A stretch of 19,269 nucleotides of DNA from assembly GCA_964439595.1 (NCBI GenBank), contig CAYTOK010000025.1, positions 1 to 19,269 of the forward strand, in the 5' to 3' direction. Position 1 is the first letter of the stretch; every line of letters starts with the position of its first letter. The notes beneath the pieces were generated by a model. That model was not told where the DNA came from, searched no databases, and saw only the letters and a list, made by a program, of their open reading frames with translations. The position numbers and the translations under genes were made by a program. Below, one piece after another: positions 1-6,371 of the stretch. The stretch comes from CAIJXB01 sp964439595. Lineage in GTDB: Bacteria; Chlamydiota; Chlamydiia; Chlamydiales; Rhabdochlamydiaceae.

Positions 1-79
1 CAACCGACATGGCTAGAAAAATCCAAATAGTTAAATAACGATCTAAAAAAGAGAGACGTTTACCGGATGCCTTCTGCAT
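1..79 (-). CDS. acr3: ACR3-family arsenite efflux transporter, N-terminal fragment
   Basis: Only the first 26 codons are present; the gene runs off the left edge. The minus strand from the ATG at 79 reads MQKASGKRLSFLDRYLTIWI and then FLAMSV. The block L-S-F-L-D-R-Y-L-T-x-W-I-F-L-A-M is the characteristic N-terminus and first membrane helix of ACR3-type arsenite/H+ antiporters, which export As(III) across the inner membrane. A purine-rich stretch (GAGGAAATTGGTGG) precedes the ATG and can act as ribosome binding site. No arsR- or arsC-like gene is visible upstream in the window; the rest of an ars operon, if any, would lie to the left. The family call rests on a short but distinctive motif recognised from memory. 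Confidence 0.7.
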   Translation of the reverse strand, partial: MQKASGKRLSFLDRYLTIWIFLAMSV

Positions 80-268
80 ATTTTCCACCAATTTCCTCTC
101 TTGTTAAATTTCCCACTATTTCAGCTATTCTGAGTGTTAAATTGTATATGTTTTTTCTTTAACGATAAATATGCTTACTGCCCTCTACCTAATATAACCA
201 GGGTGTTCGAATTTTTTAAATTCAACCATAGAAAAGTTTTGAATGGTTCGATAATCCTGCTCATCATG

Positions 269-874
269 CTAATAATTCACCAATTTCTTTTCTTTAAGCC
301 AAGCAAATATATTAGCTTTATGCTTTTGACGTTCGCATTCCCACGCGTGATTAACACTTTCTCGTGAAACTTCGGATGAATTTTGTAAAAACTTTTGCAC
401 AAAGTTGATATAAGCCCATTCTTCTTTGGGAGCTGCAGGCGTGTTTTTGCGTTTTTCGTATTCCTCTTGCCACATTTCGGCAAATTCTTGATAAGTAGGT
501 GGATTTCCCTCCATCCACCGTTCATTTAACCAATCGATACCAAATGCCGTAAAATAAAAATGATCTCCAAGCAATTGTTTAAAAAAGAGACGCGTTTTAT
601 AATCATTTTTATACGCCCCTTTTAACATTAGTGCGCTTGAATGTATAGGATAAATTTTCCGGCGCTTAGCGCACGAATTTTCAGGAAATTTTGGAACTGT
701 TAATGTTTTGCCAGTCTCAAGGAAATGCAAAATACGCATGATAAGTGCCATCTTATTTCCTTTGTCTAAAAGGGACAGGTTCGTGGCTAAATCTTTTAAC
801 TCACTCACATGCAGAAACAATAAAGAATTTTTTAGAACTGTGAATTCTTGACCTGTTAACAAAAAATCGCTCAT
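269..874 (-). CDS. SAP-domain-like protein of unknown function
   Basis: A 201-residue, soluble, charged protein. Residues about 22-52 (HVSELKDLATNLSLLDKGNK then MALIMRILHF) fit the SAP pattern: a first amphipathic helix, a Leu-x-x-x-Gly-x-Lys turn and a second helix. SAP domains usually bind AT-rich or scaffold DNA. The rest is rich in Lys, Trp and aromatic residues, with a highly charged stretch near residues 120-150 (the part containing EMWQEEYEKRK) and a tail ending LKEKKLVNY; I do not recognise it as a known domain. Small SAP proteins occur in many bacteria without a settled role. The only plausible start is the ATG at 874, which lies 6 nt after a perfect TATAAT, so the mRNA may be leaderless. 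The gene is on the same strand as the arsenite transporter fragment, about 190 nt upstream of it. No catalytic residues are evident. Confidence 0.65.
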   Translation of the reverse strand: MSDFLLTGQEFTVLKNSLLFLHVSELKDLATNLSLLDKGNKMALIMRILHFLETGKTLTVPKFPENSCAKRRKIYPIHSSALMLKGAYKNDYKTRLFFKQLLGDHFYFTAFGIDWLNERWMEGNPPTYQEFAEMWQEEYEKRKNTPAAPKEEWAYINFVQKFLQNSSEVSRESVNHAWECERQKHKANIFAWLKEKKLVNY

Positions 875-880
875 CTGTAA

Positions 881-908
881 ATTATACTAAGATAGTACAT
901 ATTACCAA
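881..908 (-). promoter_or_regulatory. Candidate promoter of the SAP-like gene
   Basis: On the minus strand a perfect -10 hexamer TATAAT (886-881) is preceded after 16 nt by TTGGTA (908-903), which matches 4 of 6 bases of a -35 box. Only TTACAG separates the -10 from the ATG at 874, so transcription starting about 7 nt after the -10 would begin at or next to the start codon. No Shine-Dalgarno sequence fits in that space. Confidence 0.45.
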
Positions 909-1055
909 GATTCATGCAAAATCTAAATTCTTTTTTCGCTCATTTCTTTAAGGAAGGAATAGACCTTTTCTAGTCCAATCAATAACACTGGTGTAAAATA
1001 ATTGAAAATAAGCCGCCAAGACTTTTTATTTAGAGGAAGATTAAGGACGAAATTT

Positions 1056-1238
1056 ATGAGCACAAAGATTGACAATGACACCTTTTATCACGTCCCTGTC
1101 TTGGCTAAGATGTTAGGCGTAGCAGAAAAGACGATCAGAAGGCTTTTAGGGGATGCAGCCATTAAAGGGAAGAAGCTCGGAAGAAAGTGGTACGTTACCG
1201 GCGCAGTCATTAAAGCTTACTGTGAAGATGAAAAATAG
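1056..1238 (+). CDS. Small excisionase-type helix-turn-helix protein
   Basis: A 60-residue protein starting at the ATG at 1056, chosen over an upstream TTG at 1002 because AAGGA at 1043-1047 sits 8 nt before it. Residues 10-55 read FYHVPVLAKMLGVAEKTIRR, then LLGDAAIKGKKLGRKWYVTG and AVIKAY. This is the layout of the winged-helix 'DNA-binding, excisionase family' (HTH_17, MerR/Xis-like): aromatic-x-Val-x-x-x-Ala-x-x-Leu-Gly-Val-x-x-x-Thr-Ile-Arg-Arg, then a Gly-Lys-Lys-x-Gly-x-x-Trp wing. Such proteins act as recombination directionality factors or small regulators of mobile elements and plasmids. It lies about 40 nt upstream of a copy of the repeat that also flanks the RING-gene element, which fits a mobile-element role. 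No integrase gene is present in the window. Confidence 0.75.
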   Translation: MSTKIDNDTFYHVPVLAKMLGVAEKTIRRLLGDAAIKGKKLGRKWYVTGAVIKAYCEDEK

Positions 1239-1551
1239 ACAGGCGACGAGAAATGACACCTACCCTGACACTTATCGCGCAGATTTTACGCAGTAGATGA
1301 GACAAAAGTGGGGTAAAAGTATTTTGGTTTTTTTGTAGCTAGTGCTATTCTATTGTGATTCCTGTGACAGGTGTGATTCATAGAGAGATTTTTGTCACAG
1401 AGTGCTTTATTACCACAAGGGTCTTTGCCAAGTATTGAATAAATTGAGCAAGAGCTTGAGGATAGAGAGTTATAGGGATTGATAATTTACTCACAAGCTG
1501 TGGGTAAATTGAAACTGCGTCTAAAAATAAAACGAATTGAGGAAGACTGAA
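1239..1551. other. Intergenic stretch with repeat copy and short inverted repeats
   Basis: No convincing gene. It holds repeat copy 1 (1276-1320) and a small cluster of related motifs: TGACAC twice at 1255-1272, then CTGTGACA (1362-1369) facing TGTCACAG (1393-1400) as a perfect 8-bp inverted repeat, with TGTGATTC repeated on either side of the left arm. These could be binding sites for the upstream HTH protein, which is inference. A minus-strand open frame covers 1378-1536, but I do not recognise its protein and most of that frame overlaps the GNAT gene. Confidence 0.4.
1276..1320 (+). repeat. Arm-type repeat, copy 1 of 4
   Basis: Forward copy of a ~45-bp imperfect repeat. It shares the 15-mer ATTTTACGCAGTAGA exactly with copy 2 (6196-6243, opposite orientation), followed in both by a TG-rich joint and A-rich, AGTGGGGTAAAA-like sequence. 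Copies 3 (6441-6490) and 4 (7076-7122) are more diverged. Spacing and orientation suggest binding sites for a recombinase or accessory protein rather than coding repeats. Confidence 0.6.
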
Positions 1552-2385
1552 ATGGAATCTTATTTGAGTTTGTTGGAGGAATCCTTTCCTGGAATCAAAA
1601 ATAATATAATTCGTTGCGAGTCCCTTGGTTTTAAATGGGCTGGCGAAGGGCGCATATTCGGTAAAGAAGAAAATGGGAAAGCAGTTTGCCATGTAGGTTA
1701 TTATGAAACTTCTGCGCTTATCGAAGGTGATTGGTGTAGAATAGGGGCTCTTCATGCTATTTGTACACAATCTTCCTGTCGAAGCCAAGGGCATGCTTCT
1801 CAGTTGATTTTGGACGCACTTAAGTGGGCTGAAAAGAATTGTTCAATTGTCATCCTTTTTACGGAAATTCCAGAGTTCTATACGCGTTTATCTTTTCGAG
1901 AGATTCAGGAGTATCGATTCCACATTCCTTGCGAGCATATGAAGGGACATAAGGTATTAAGACAAATTCAAATTCCAAATGATAATGATCTTTTTCTTCG
2001 ATGTTTTCGAGAAAGAGAACCTTTATCGCATCGTTTTTGGATCAAGGATAATGGAGTGGTTGCTTCTTTTAATACCCTTTTTGCCACTTACCCTATATTT
2101 TGGTCCCTACATTACAGTCCTGCGATTGATGGATTGCTTTCCTTTAAGCTGGAAAACCAGACATTACATTTATTTGATGTTGTAGCAAAAAAGATTCCGT
2201 CTTTAGAGCTTATTCTTGACCATTTCCATACTCCAATAAAGAATATCTATTTTTATTTTTCTCCCGATCGTTTCACTCAGAGTGCCGTGTCTGAGCCCTA
2301 TCTTTATGATCAGGGTCATCTCATGGTTCATGGAGCTATGCCGATTGTTGGTCCTTTCATGATATCCCCTCTTTCTAGGTGCTAA
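1552..2385 (+). CDS. GNAT-family N-acetyltransferase with extra C-terminal domain
   Basis: A 277-residue protein starting at the ATG at 1552, with GAGGAAG 6 nt upstream; an in-frame TTG at 1537 is less likely. Residues about 45-120 form a GNAT fold: the strand GALHAICTQ, then the acetyl-CoA loop R77-S-Q-G80-H-A82 (motif A, Arg/Gln-x-x-Gly-x-Gly/Ala), the helix SQLILDALKWAEK, and strand and helix IVILFTEIPEFYTRLSFRE, where the phenylalanine-tyrosine and 'GF/SF' positions match motif B. The C-terminal half, about 150 residues (HIPCEHMKGHKVLRQ onwards), has no motif I recognise; GNAT enzymes of this size often carry a second, degenerate GNAT lobe. Substrate unknown. It stands alone on the plus strand between the HTH protein and the IS3 remnant. 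Confidence 0.75.
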   Translation: MESYLSLLEESFPGIKNNIIRCESLGFKWAGEGRIFGKEENGKAVCHVGYYETSALIEGDWCRIGALHAICTQSSCRSQGHASQLILDALKWAEKNCSIVILFTEIPEFYTRLSFREIQEYRFHIPCEHMKGHKVLRQIQIPNDNDLFLRCFREREPLSHRFWIKDNGVVASFNTLFATYPIFWSLHYSPAIDGLLSFKLENQTLHLFDVVAKKIPSLELILDHFHTPIKNIYFYFSPDRFTQSAVSEPYLYDQGHLMVHGAMPIVGPFMISPLSRC

Positions 2386-2464
2386 AATGTGAAAAAAATA
2401 TTTCTAGAATGCATAAAAATTGCGTAATTTCGTCAGACATCAGCTTGTTTATTATTAATTTTTT

Positions 2465-2640
2465 CTATGGAAAGTTAGATTTAGGTGGCGAGACATAATA
2501 TCTCTCGACCCAATAGTCTTTTTCAATATTCCATGGGGACATAACATATCTATGAGTGTCTGCGTTAGGGACATTTTCAAGATGGGTTTTATCACAAGGA
2601 GCCCGGATTTTGCTACCATTTACTAGACAGAAAGAACATA
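2465..2640 (-). pseudogene. Possible gene remnant upstream of the IS3 element
   Basis: The minus strand is open here for about 58 codons and ends at a TAG at 2467-2465. The translated tail (VNGSKIRAPCDKTHLENVPN, then ADTHRYVMSPWNIEKDYWVE) has a protein-like composition unlike shadow frames. It could be the C-terminal end of a gene cut by insertion of the neighbouring IS3 element. I do not recognise the protein; a chance open frame is possible. The rest of 2386-2675 holds no gene that I can see. It contains CAGCTTGTT-TATTATTA (2441-2457) and a near copy at 2642-2664. Confidence 0.3.
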
Positions 2641-2675
2641 GACAGCTTGTTATTAATAAATAATTGAGTTGATCT

Positions 2676-3431
2676 ATGAAAGATATAAGAAAATACGATA
2701 AAGAATTTAAATTAAATGCAGTAAAACTTTTGCGAGACAATAGAAAGAGCTGTAAAGAAATAGAAAAAAATCTAGGGATCCCAGCATCTACTTTATACGG
2801 CTGGATCCAAGAACATACGGTAAATGGGGATAAAGGTTTTCAAGGATCTGGAGTAAGAAAGCCCTGTAATGAAGAAGTTTACAAGTTAAAAAAATAGCTA
2901 GCTGACGTAACTTTGGAGAGGGATATCTTAAAAAAAAGCAGTAGCTATCTTTTCTCGACACAAAGCATGAAATTTCTGTTTATGAAAAATCATAAGACTG
3001 AATTTAATATAGAGAGGATAGCGAAGATTTTAAAGGTGTTACGACAGGGATATTATGGCTATTTAGAAAGAAAACCCAGCAAAAGAAAGCAAGAGAACCA
3101 AAGACTTTTGGAAAAGATTCAGGCAGTCCATACAAGTAGTCGGAAAATTTATGGTAGCCCCCGAGTCCATATAGAGCTTAAAAAAGAAGGTGAAAAATGC
3201 TCTCGTAAGAGAGTAGCTAGGATAATGAGAAAGGAAGGCATTCAGGCAAAAACGCGAAAAAAATGGAAGAAAACAACTAAAAACAACCCTAAAGCTATAC
3301 CAGCACCAACCCACTTAAACCAAAATTTTTCTGTAGAAGAAAAAAATAAGGTGTGGGTGTCTGATATAACTTATATTGAAACGGGAGAAGGATGGTTATA
3401 TCTAGCTGTTACCTTAGATTTTTTTTCATGA
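2676..3431 (+). mobile_element. IS3-family (IS150-like) insertion sequence remnant, interrupted and 3'-truncated
   Basis: The first frame (2676-2897, 73 codons) is an OrfA-type HTH_Tnp_1 domain: KYDKEFKLNAVKLLRDNRKS, then CKEIEKNLGIPASTLYGWIQ. It ends at an in-frame TAG (2895-2897). The same frame continues at once with LADVTLERDILKKSSSYL, the usual leucine-zipper end of OrfA, and then OrfB-like MKFLFMKNHKTEF...LKVLRQGYYGYLERKPSKRK and the HTH_21 part IYGSPRVHIELKKEG. The catalytic DDE domain starts (VWVSDITYIETGEGWLYLAV, first Asp present) but stops at 3431 after TLDFFS, so the second Asp and the Glu are missing. OrfA and OrfB lie in one frame instead of the -1 frameshift arrangement of active IS3 elements. 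It cannot encode an active transposase. The left terminal inverted repeat was not identified and the right end is lost where the GNAT operon begins. Confidence 0.85.
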
Positions 3432-3906
3432 TTTTATGGAGTTGAGATATTTGATTATTAAATATCTGGCAAATTGACAAGCCCCATGGAGGATTTTTTA
3501 TTTGCGATTCAGTATAATTTCCGTTTGTATATTCACCAATTACTTTTTTCCAAAATTTCATTGCGGCTTCAGAACCTGCGATTTGTCTTACTCGCCACGG
3601 CCCAGGATGTTTATTAAAAACAGCAAAAGCCATATTTTTACCAACCATCTTTTTCCTGTAAGCGGGCACAACATAAAAATCTACGATCTCAGAATACCCA
3701 TCAATAGGCTCGATAATAGAAAAGCCAACTATCTGGGAGGCTTCTTTCCAGTAGTAGCCGAAATTTGGAATGCGCCAATCGACGTCTATAGAGTATTTTC
3801 CATCTTGATTTTTCTTTTTTCCCGAGGTGGGGGAAAATTCATCTTCGTAATCCTGAGCTAACTTGTCGAAAATATAAGAATTTGATTCGTTAATCAGCTC
3901 TAGCAT
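3409..3906 (-). CDS. GNAT-family acetyltransferase, last gene of the AbiE operon
   Basis: A 165-residue protein. The central part IVGFSIIEPIDGYSEIVDFY followed by VVPAYRKKMVGKNMAFAVF shows the GNAT strand-turn-helix with an acetyl-CoA loop (K86-M-V-G89-K-N91, weaker than consensus). WRVRQIAGSEAAMKFWKKVI matches the second GNAT block with the Ala-x-x-Phe-Trp helix. Substrate unknown. The ATG at 3906-3904 overlaps the stop of the upstream kinase gene by 7 nt, so translation is probably coupled. The final residues (SQLHKIMKKNLR) are encoded over the junction with the truncated IS3 element, so the native C-terminus may have been replaced by IS-derived sequence. Some GNATs act as toxins on charged tRNA, but nothing visible shows that here. 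Confidence 0.7.
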   Translation of the reverse strand: MLELINESNSYIFDKLAQDYEDEFSPTSGKKKNQDGKYSIDVDWRIPNFGYYWKEASQIVGFSIIEPIDGYSEIVDFYVVPAYRKKMVGKNMAFAVFNKHPGPWRVRQIAGSEAAMKFWKKVIGEYTNGNYTESQIKNPPWGLSICQIFNNQISQLHKIMKKNLR

Positions 3907-4400
3907 ATACCCTCTATAAAAAGATCGGCATCTTTCTGATTCCTGAAGATAAGAAAATCAGTCTGAGGATATTTGTCTCTAAGTTCTTCGATTCGGGCTC
4001 TTTTTTCCTTATCAAAGTTCCAGGTGTATTTTAAGAGTTCCCAGTTGATGGTTCGTAAGCCACCAAAGTCTCTTTTGTAGTTAAACAACCTTTTGAAAAA
4101 CCTCCAGAAACAGACAAGTCGGGAAAAGTGAAAATATATCAGAACATCAGCCTTAGCGAATCTCATTTCAAAAGTTGAAAATGAACATCCCTCAACAATC
4201 CATGCTGTTTCCTCAAGCATAGCCTTTTGAGTTTTTATGAATTCTTGCTTATCTCTTTTCTTACCGCCAGGCTCGAACATGTGCCTGTCCAGGTGGTGGA
4301 CTGGAATGCCTAAGATTTTACCGAGCTTAGAGGCAAATGTAGACTTTCCACTTCCAGGAAGGCCGATCAGTGCAAACTTTTTATAGCAGGTGTTTTTCAT
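3900..4400 (-). CDS. P-loop kinase of the FlaR / adenylate-kinase-like family
   Basis: A 166-residue protein with a Walker A motif at residues 13-21 (GLPGSGKST), then LGKILGIPVHHLDRHMFEPG, an AWIVEGCS strand (Walker-B-like strand followed by the substrate loop), ADVLIYFHFSR, and a basic segment (RFFKRLFNYKRDF) acting as lid. This order is typical of the proteins annotated 'DNA topology modulation protein FlaR' or AAA-family ATPase, a group of small nucleoside/nucleotide-kinase-like proteins whose true substrates are unclear. The length fits that family. It starts 2 nt after the abiEii stop and its own stop overlaps the downstream GNAT start, so it is read as part of one operon. A link to the toxin-antitoxin function is inference only. 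Confidence 0.75.
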   Translation of the reverse strand: MKNTCYKKFALIGLPGSGKSTFASKLGKILGIPVHHLDRHMFEPGGKKRDKQEFIKTQKAMLEETAWIVEGCSFSTFEMRFAKADVLIYFHFSRLVCFWRFFKRLFNYKRDFGGLRTINWELLKYTWNFDKEKRARIEELRDKYPQTDFLIFRNQKDADLFIEGIC

Positions 4401-4402
4401 GA

Positions 4403-5434
4403 CTACGTGCTCTTCAGCGTAATACAGTTAAATTCTTCTTCAAATTGCCCGATCGTTTTTAGGATTAATTCCCATGAGGGAATCTCTCTGAAAATCATGG
4501 ATTCCATCAATCCGTAATCTTTTTGAAGTTCTTTCAAAACACGAGGCGGTGGCACGAGTTTCAGTGTTCCCTTTTTGGCAGTGCTATAGCTCGCCCAAGC
4601 TGATGCAAAATAAATGCTTTTGTGATTGGCGACTCTTTCAAGTAAGTTTGATTCTTCAATGGCTTTTTCCTTTATCGGAGAATTTAGTAATCGGAAAAAA
4701 TCGTAGAAGTGCCTGGAAATGCGTGGAGGGAGTTTTTTATCTGCAGGTAAATGAATATATTGATGCAGGATGGTTGCTTTTTCCCAAAACGTTCTTTCAG
4801 CGTTCAATACACGAATTTTTGTTTCTGGCTCATGAACTTTTTCTTTTAATGCCTCTTTGGTGTAGCTGTGTACGATATGGTCGCTTACAGGCCAATGTTC
4901 TGACCTTGCGCCTATCTCTATTTTCACAATAGGTCGGACGTAATCAGCATTTGATTTTTTGCTTTGGTATTCAAATAATAATGTTTTGGAATCGGGATCG
5001 TCTGAGTCAGCAAGAAGTTGCCATCCTTTATTTGTTCCAAGTTTTTCACCAATCGCATTCGTTAGCTCTTGTAATAATTCATTTTGCACATAGTTTGTGC
5101 AAGCTTGAGAGAGATTTTCAATAATGAGATTTTGTTTTTTCTTTGAAGGTGCATTTTCAGGGTTGTTGGGCGTCCCAAAACCAAAAAAATCTCGTTCTAT
5201 GGAGAGATCTATATCCTCGGAGAAACGGTCAATCAACCTATATACTTTTGAAAGAGAAGTTCCTCCTTTGAAGGTAAGATAAGGTCTCACTTTTTCTAGT
5301 GAAAATAACCTTCCTAAAATCCATACCACCCAAAAGTCTTTTTCAATAATTTCAAAAGGCATGTTTTGAATATCGGCAGCCGTTTGAAAAAAAAGCTCTC
5401 GCTCATCTTGAGTTAAAAGATAGATTTCATTCAT
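4403..5434 (-). CDS. abiEii: AbiEii-type nucleotidyltransferase toxin
   Basis: A 343-residue member of the AbiEii/DUF1814 nucleotidyltransferase family, the toxin half of AbiE toxin-antitoxin and abortive-infection systems. The family motifs are present in order: EKDFWVVWIL (30-40) near the N-terminus; motif I GGTSLSK (57-63); motif II SEDIDLS with the catalytic Asp-x-Asp pair (D74, D76); motif III KIEIGAR (171-177); and RTFWEKATILH (214-224). Related MenT-type enzymes add nucleotides to tRNA acceptor ends and block translation, giving reversible growth arrest. The protein is expected to be cytoplasmic. The start ATG overlaps the abiEi stop by 4 nt (ATGA-type overlap), the usual arrangement. 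All signature residues are intact, so the toxin is probably active. Confidence 0.92.
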   Translation of the reverse strand: MNEIYLLTQDERELFFQTAADIQNMPFEIIEKDFWVVWILGRLFSLEKVRPYLTFKGGTSLSKVYRLIDRFSEDIDLSIERDFFGFGTPNNPENAPSKKKQNLIIENLSQACTNYVQNELLQELTNAIGEKLGTNKGWQLLADSDDPDSKTLLFEYQSKKSNADYVRPIVKIEIGARSEHWPVSDHIVHSYTKEALKEKVHEPETKIRVLNAERTFWEKATILHQYIHLPADKKLPPRISRHFYDFFRLLNSPIKEKAIEESNLLERVANHKSIYFASAWASYSTAKKGTLKLVPPPRVLKELQKDYGLMESMIFREIPSWELILKTIGQFEEEFNCITLKST

Positions 5435-6039
5435 GGCTTAAGCTCCATGATGTCAAAAACAAGAGCTCGTATCCAGGCTGGAGCGAATTTCATGTTCTTT
5501 TTTATTTCCTCTTTAGGTGAGTCTTTGAGGAATTTTGAAATTTGTATGCGTGCTTTTTGATCGATATGATCTTTTCCTAAATTTTTCAAAGCTTGGATCA
5601 ATAGCCCTTCCCTAGTTCCAGCAGACAGCATGTTTTTCTTTGTCGTTTTTTTGAAGATTATTTCTTGATTGCCGATTTTGACTTTTTTGGAAGCAGCTTC
5701 CGTTAGAAATATAACCCGACCAGGAACTTGCGTGGAAAGGCCAACTAAATTTGCTGCATGGGCACCTGCTGGTTGGATTAGCACTCTGTCTTTTTCTGCA
5801 ATAGCCCTTGCTACTTCATTTAAATCGGGGGGAATGGCACCTAATGTATCGTGTTTTTTAGGATAGTCATAAAGACCTCTTGCAAGTCTTCGTATGAATT
5901 TTTGTTTTTCAAGTTGTGATAATGCTTTCCTAATGGAGGCATCACTTCCTAGGTCCGAAAAATGCATTGGCGTAAAGCACCAGCCAGGGCCATGCTCGAT
6001 AATTCTATTTTTGATGGTTGTTTCAGCGCTATGACGCAT
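5431..6039 (-). CDS. abiEi: AbiEi-type antitoxin / transcriptional repressor (DUF6088-like)
   Basis: A 202-residue protein (MRHSAETTIKNRI...) that partners AbiEii. The N-terminal part holds a winged-helix segment (FSDLGSDASIRKALSQLEKQ, then KFIRRLARGLYDYPKK), the DNA-binding module of AbiEi/DUF6088 antitoxins. The C-terminal part (ALKNLGKDHIDQKARIQISK, then FLKDSPKEEIKKNMKFAPAW) is the helical antitoxin domain. The start was placed at the ATG at 6039 rather than the longer in-frame ATG at 6114, because AGAGG lies about 9 nt upstream and because the longer form would be read through the operator repeats. Known AbiEi proteins neutralise AbiEii and repress their own promoter by binding paired inverted repeats, which are visible just upstream. 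It is the first gene of a four-gene operon. Confidence 0.9.
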   Translation of the reverse strand: MRHSAETTIKNRIIEHGPGWCFTPMHFSDLGSDASIRKALSQLEKQKFIRRLARGLYDYPKKHDTLGAIPPDLNEVARAIAEKDRVLIQPAGAHAANLVGLSTQVPGRVIFLTEAASKKVKIGNQEIIFKKTTKKNMLSAGTREGLLIQALKNLGKDHIDQKARIQISKFLKDSPKEEIKKNMKFAPAWIRALVFDIMELKP

Positions 6040-6055
6040 TCGGATTAACCTCTGT

Positions 6056-6138
6056 TTTTCACAAAAACTAGCATGTTTTTGTGAAAATATCAATAAGAAA
6101 GACATAGATTTCACAAAAATAGACTATTTTTTGTGAAA
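6056..6138 (-). promoter_or_regulatory. Two inverted-repeat operators in the abiE promoter
   Basis: Repeat 1 pairs TTTTCACAAAAAC (6056-6068) with GTTTTTGTGAAAA (6075-6087), a perfect 13-bp arm match with a 6-bp centre. Repeat 2 pairs TTTCACAAAAATAG (6109-6122) with CTATTTTTTGTGAAA (6124-6138), with one extra T. The two sites are about 52-53 bp apart, close to five helical turns. A weak promoter (TTGATA, 17 nt, TAGTTT on the minus strand) would overlap repeat 1. The pattern matches the known negative autoregulation of AbiE by its antitoxin. Confidence 0.75.
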
Positions 6139-6195
6139 AATGCTTGTTCTCAGTTGGCCAATATCTTGTTGGCTAAATGGATAGAAATCCATAGG

Positions 6196-6243
6196 GTTTT
6201 ACTCCAGTTTCATCCAGTCTACTGCGTAAAATTTGCGTAATTG
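6196..6243 (-). repeat. Arm-type repeat, copy 2 of 4, with adjoining inverted half-site
   Basis: Reverse-oriented copy; on the minus strand it contains ATTTTACGCAGTAGACTGGA. A further half-copy in the opposite direction lies next to it, so ACTGCGTAAA (6221-6230) and TTTACGCAGT (6247-6256) form a perfect 10-bp inverted repeat around 16 nt. The copy lies 96 bp left of the displaced tmRNA end at 6339, and copy 3 lies 81 bp to its right. Confidence 0.6.
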
Positions 6244-6290
6244 GGCTTTACGCAGTCAAATTTTTGAGCATGAATTTTTAGTTGTATGTC

Positions 6291-6330
6291 ATTAAAAACA
6301 AAAGGCTTCAGTCGTGAAACCGAAGCCTTA
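6291..6330 (-). terminator. Rho-independent terminator after the displaced tmRNA 3' end
   Basis: The minus strand reads AAGGCTTC, a 12-nt loop, GAAGCCTT, then TTGTTTTT. The 8-bp stem is at 6302-6309/6322-6329. It lies only 9 nt beyond the tmRNA-like fragment at 6339-6359, so it is probably the original tmRNA terminator. Confidence 0.8.
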
Positions 6331-6338
6331 ATTTGGAT

Positions 6339-6359
6339 TGGGGGTGGAGAGAATCGAAC
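6339..6359 (-). repeat. Displaced copy of the tmRNA 3' end (attachment site, attR-like)
   Basis: This 21-bp segment matches 7201-7221, the last 21 nt of the tmRNA gene, at 20 of 21 positions, including the unbroken run GGTGGAGAGAATCGAAC. Similarity continues more weakly for about 14 nt to the left (CTTAATyTGrATT), and stops on the right just inside the T arm. The single difference gives this copy an acceptor strand CACCCCC that pairs perfectly with the tmRNA 5' end GGGGGUG, whereas the tmRNA in use has one G-U pair. That fits this copy being the original end. Confidence 0.75.
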
Positions 6360-6371
6360 GCTATGACATTT

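Noticed and set aside
80..180. Minus-strand open frame of about 33 codons ending inside the acr3 start region (RIAEIVGNLTREEIGGKYAE)
   Set aside because: It has no start codon, is preceded by a stop, and its purine-rich bases are better explained as the acr3 ribosome binding site.
1378..1794. Minus-strand open frame opposite the GNAT gene
   Set aside because: Most of it overlaps the well-supported plus-strand GNAT gene and its protein shows no family motif.
2441..2457. CAGCTTGTTTATTATTA is identical to 11002-11018
   Set aside because: A single 17-mer in AT-rich DNA next to a hairpin; chance is plausible and no wider similarity surrounds it.
2895..2897. Programmed read-through or recoded TAG in the IS3 transposase
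   Set aside because: The element is also truncated in its catalytic domain, so a disabling mutation is the simpler reading.
4549..4932. Plus-strand open frame of 127 codons within abiEii
   Set aside because: It is the antisense shadow of a gene with all AbiEii motifs intact.
6301..6360. A tRNA gene at the GGTGGAGAGAATCGAAC fragment
   Set aside because: Only a T arm and acceptor strand are present; no anticodon or D arm precedes it, and it matches the tmRNA end instead.
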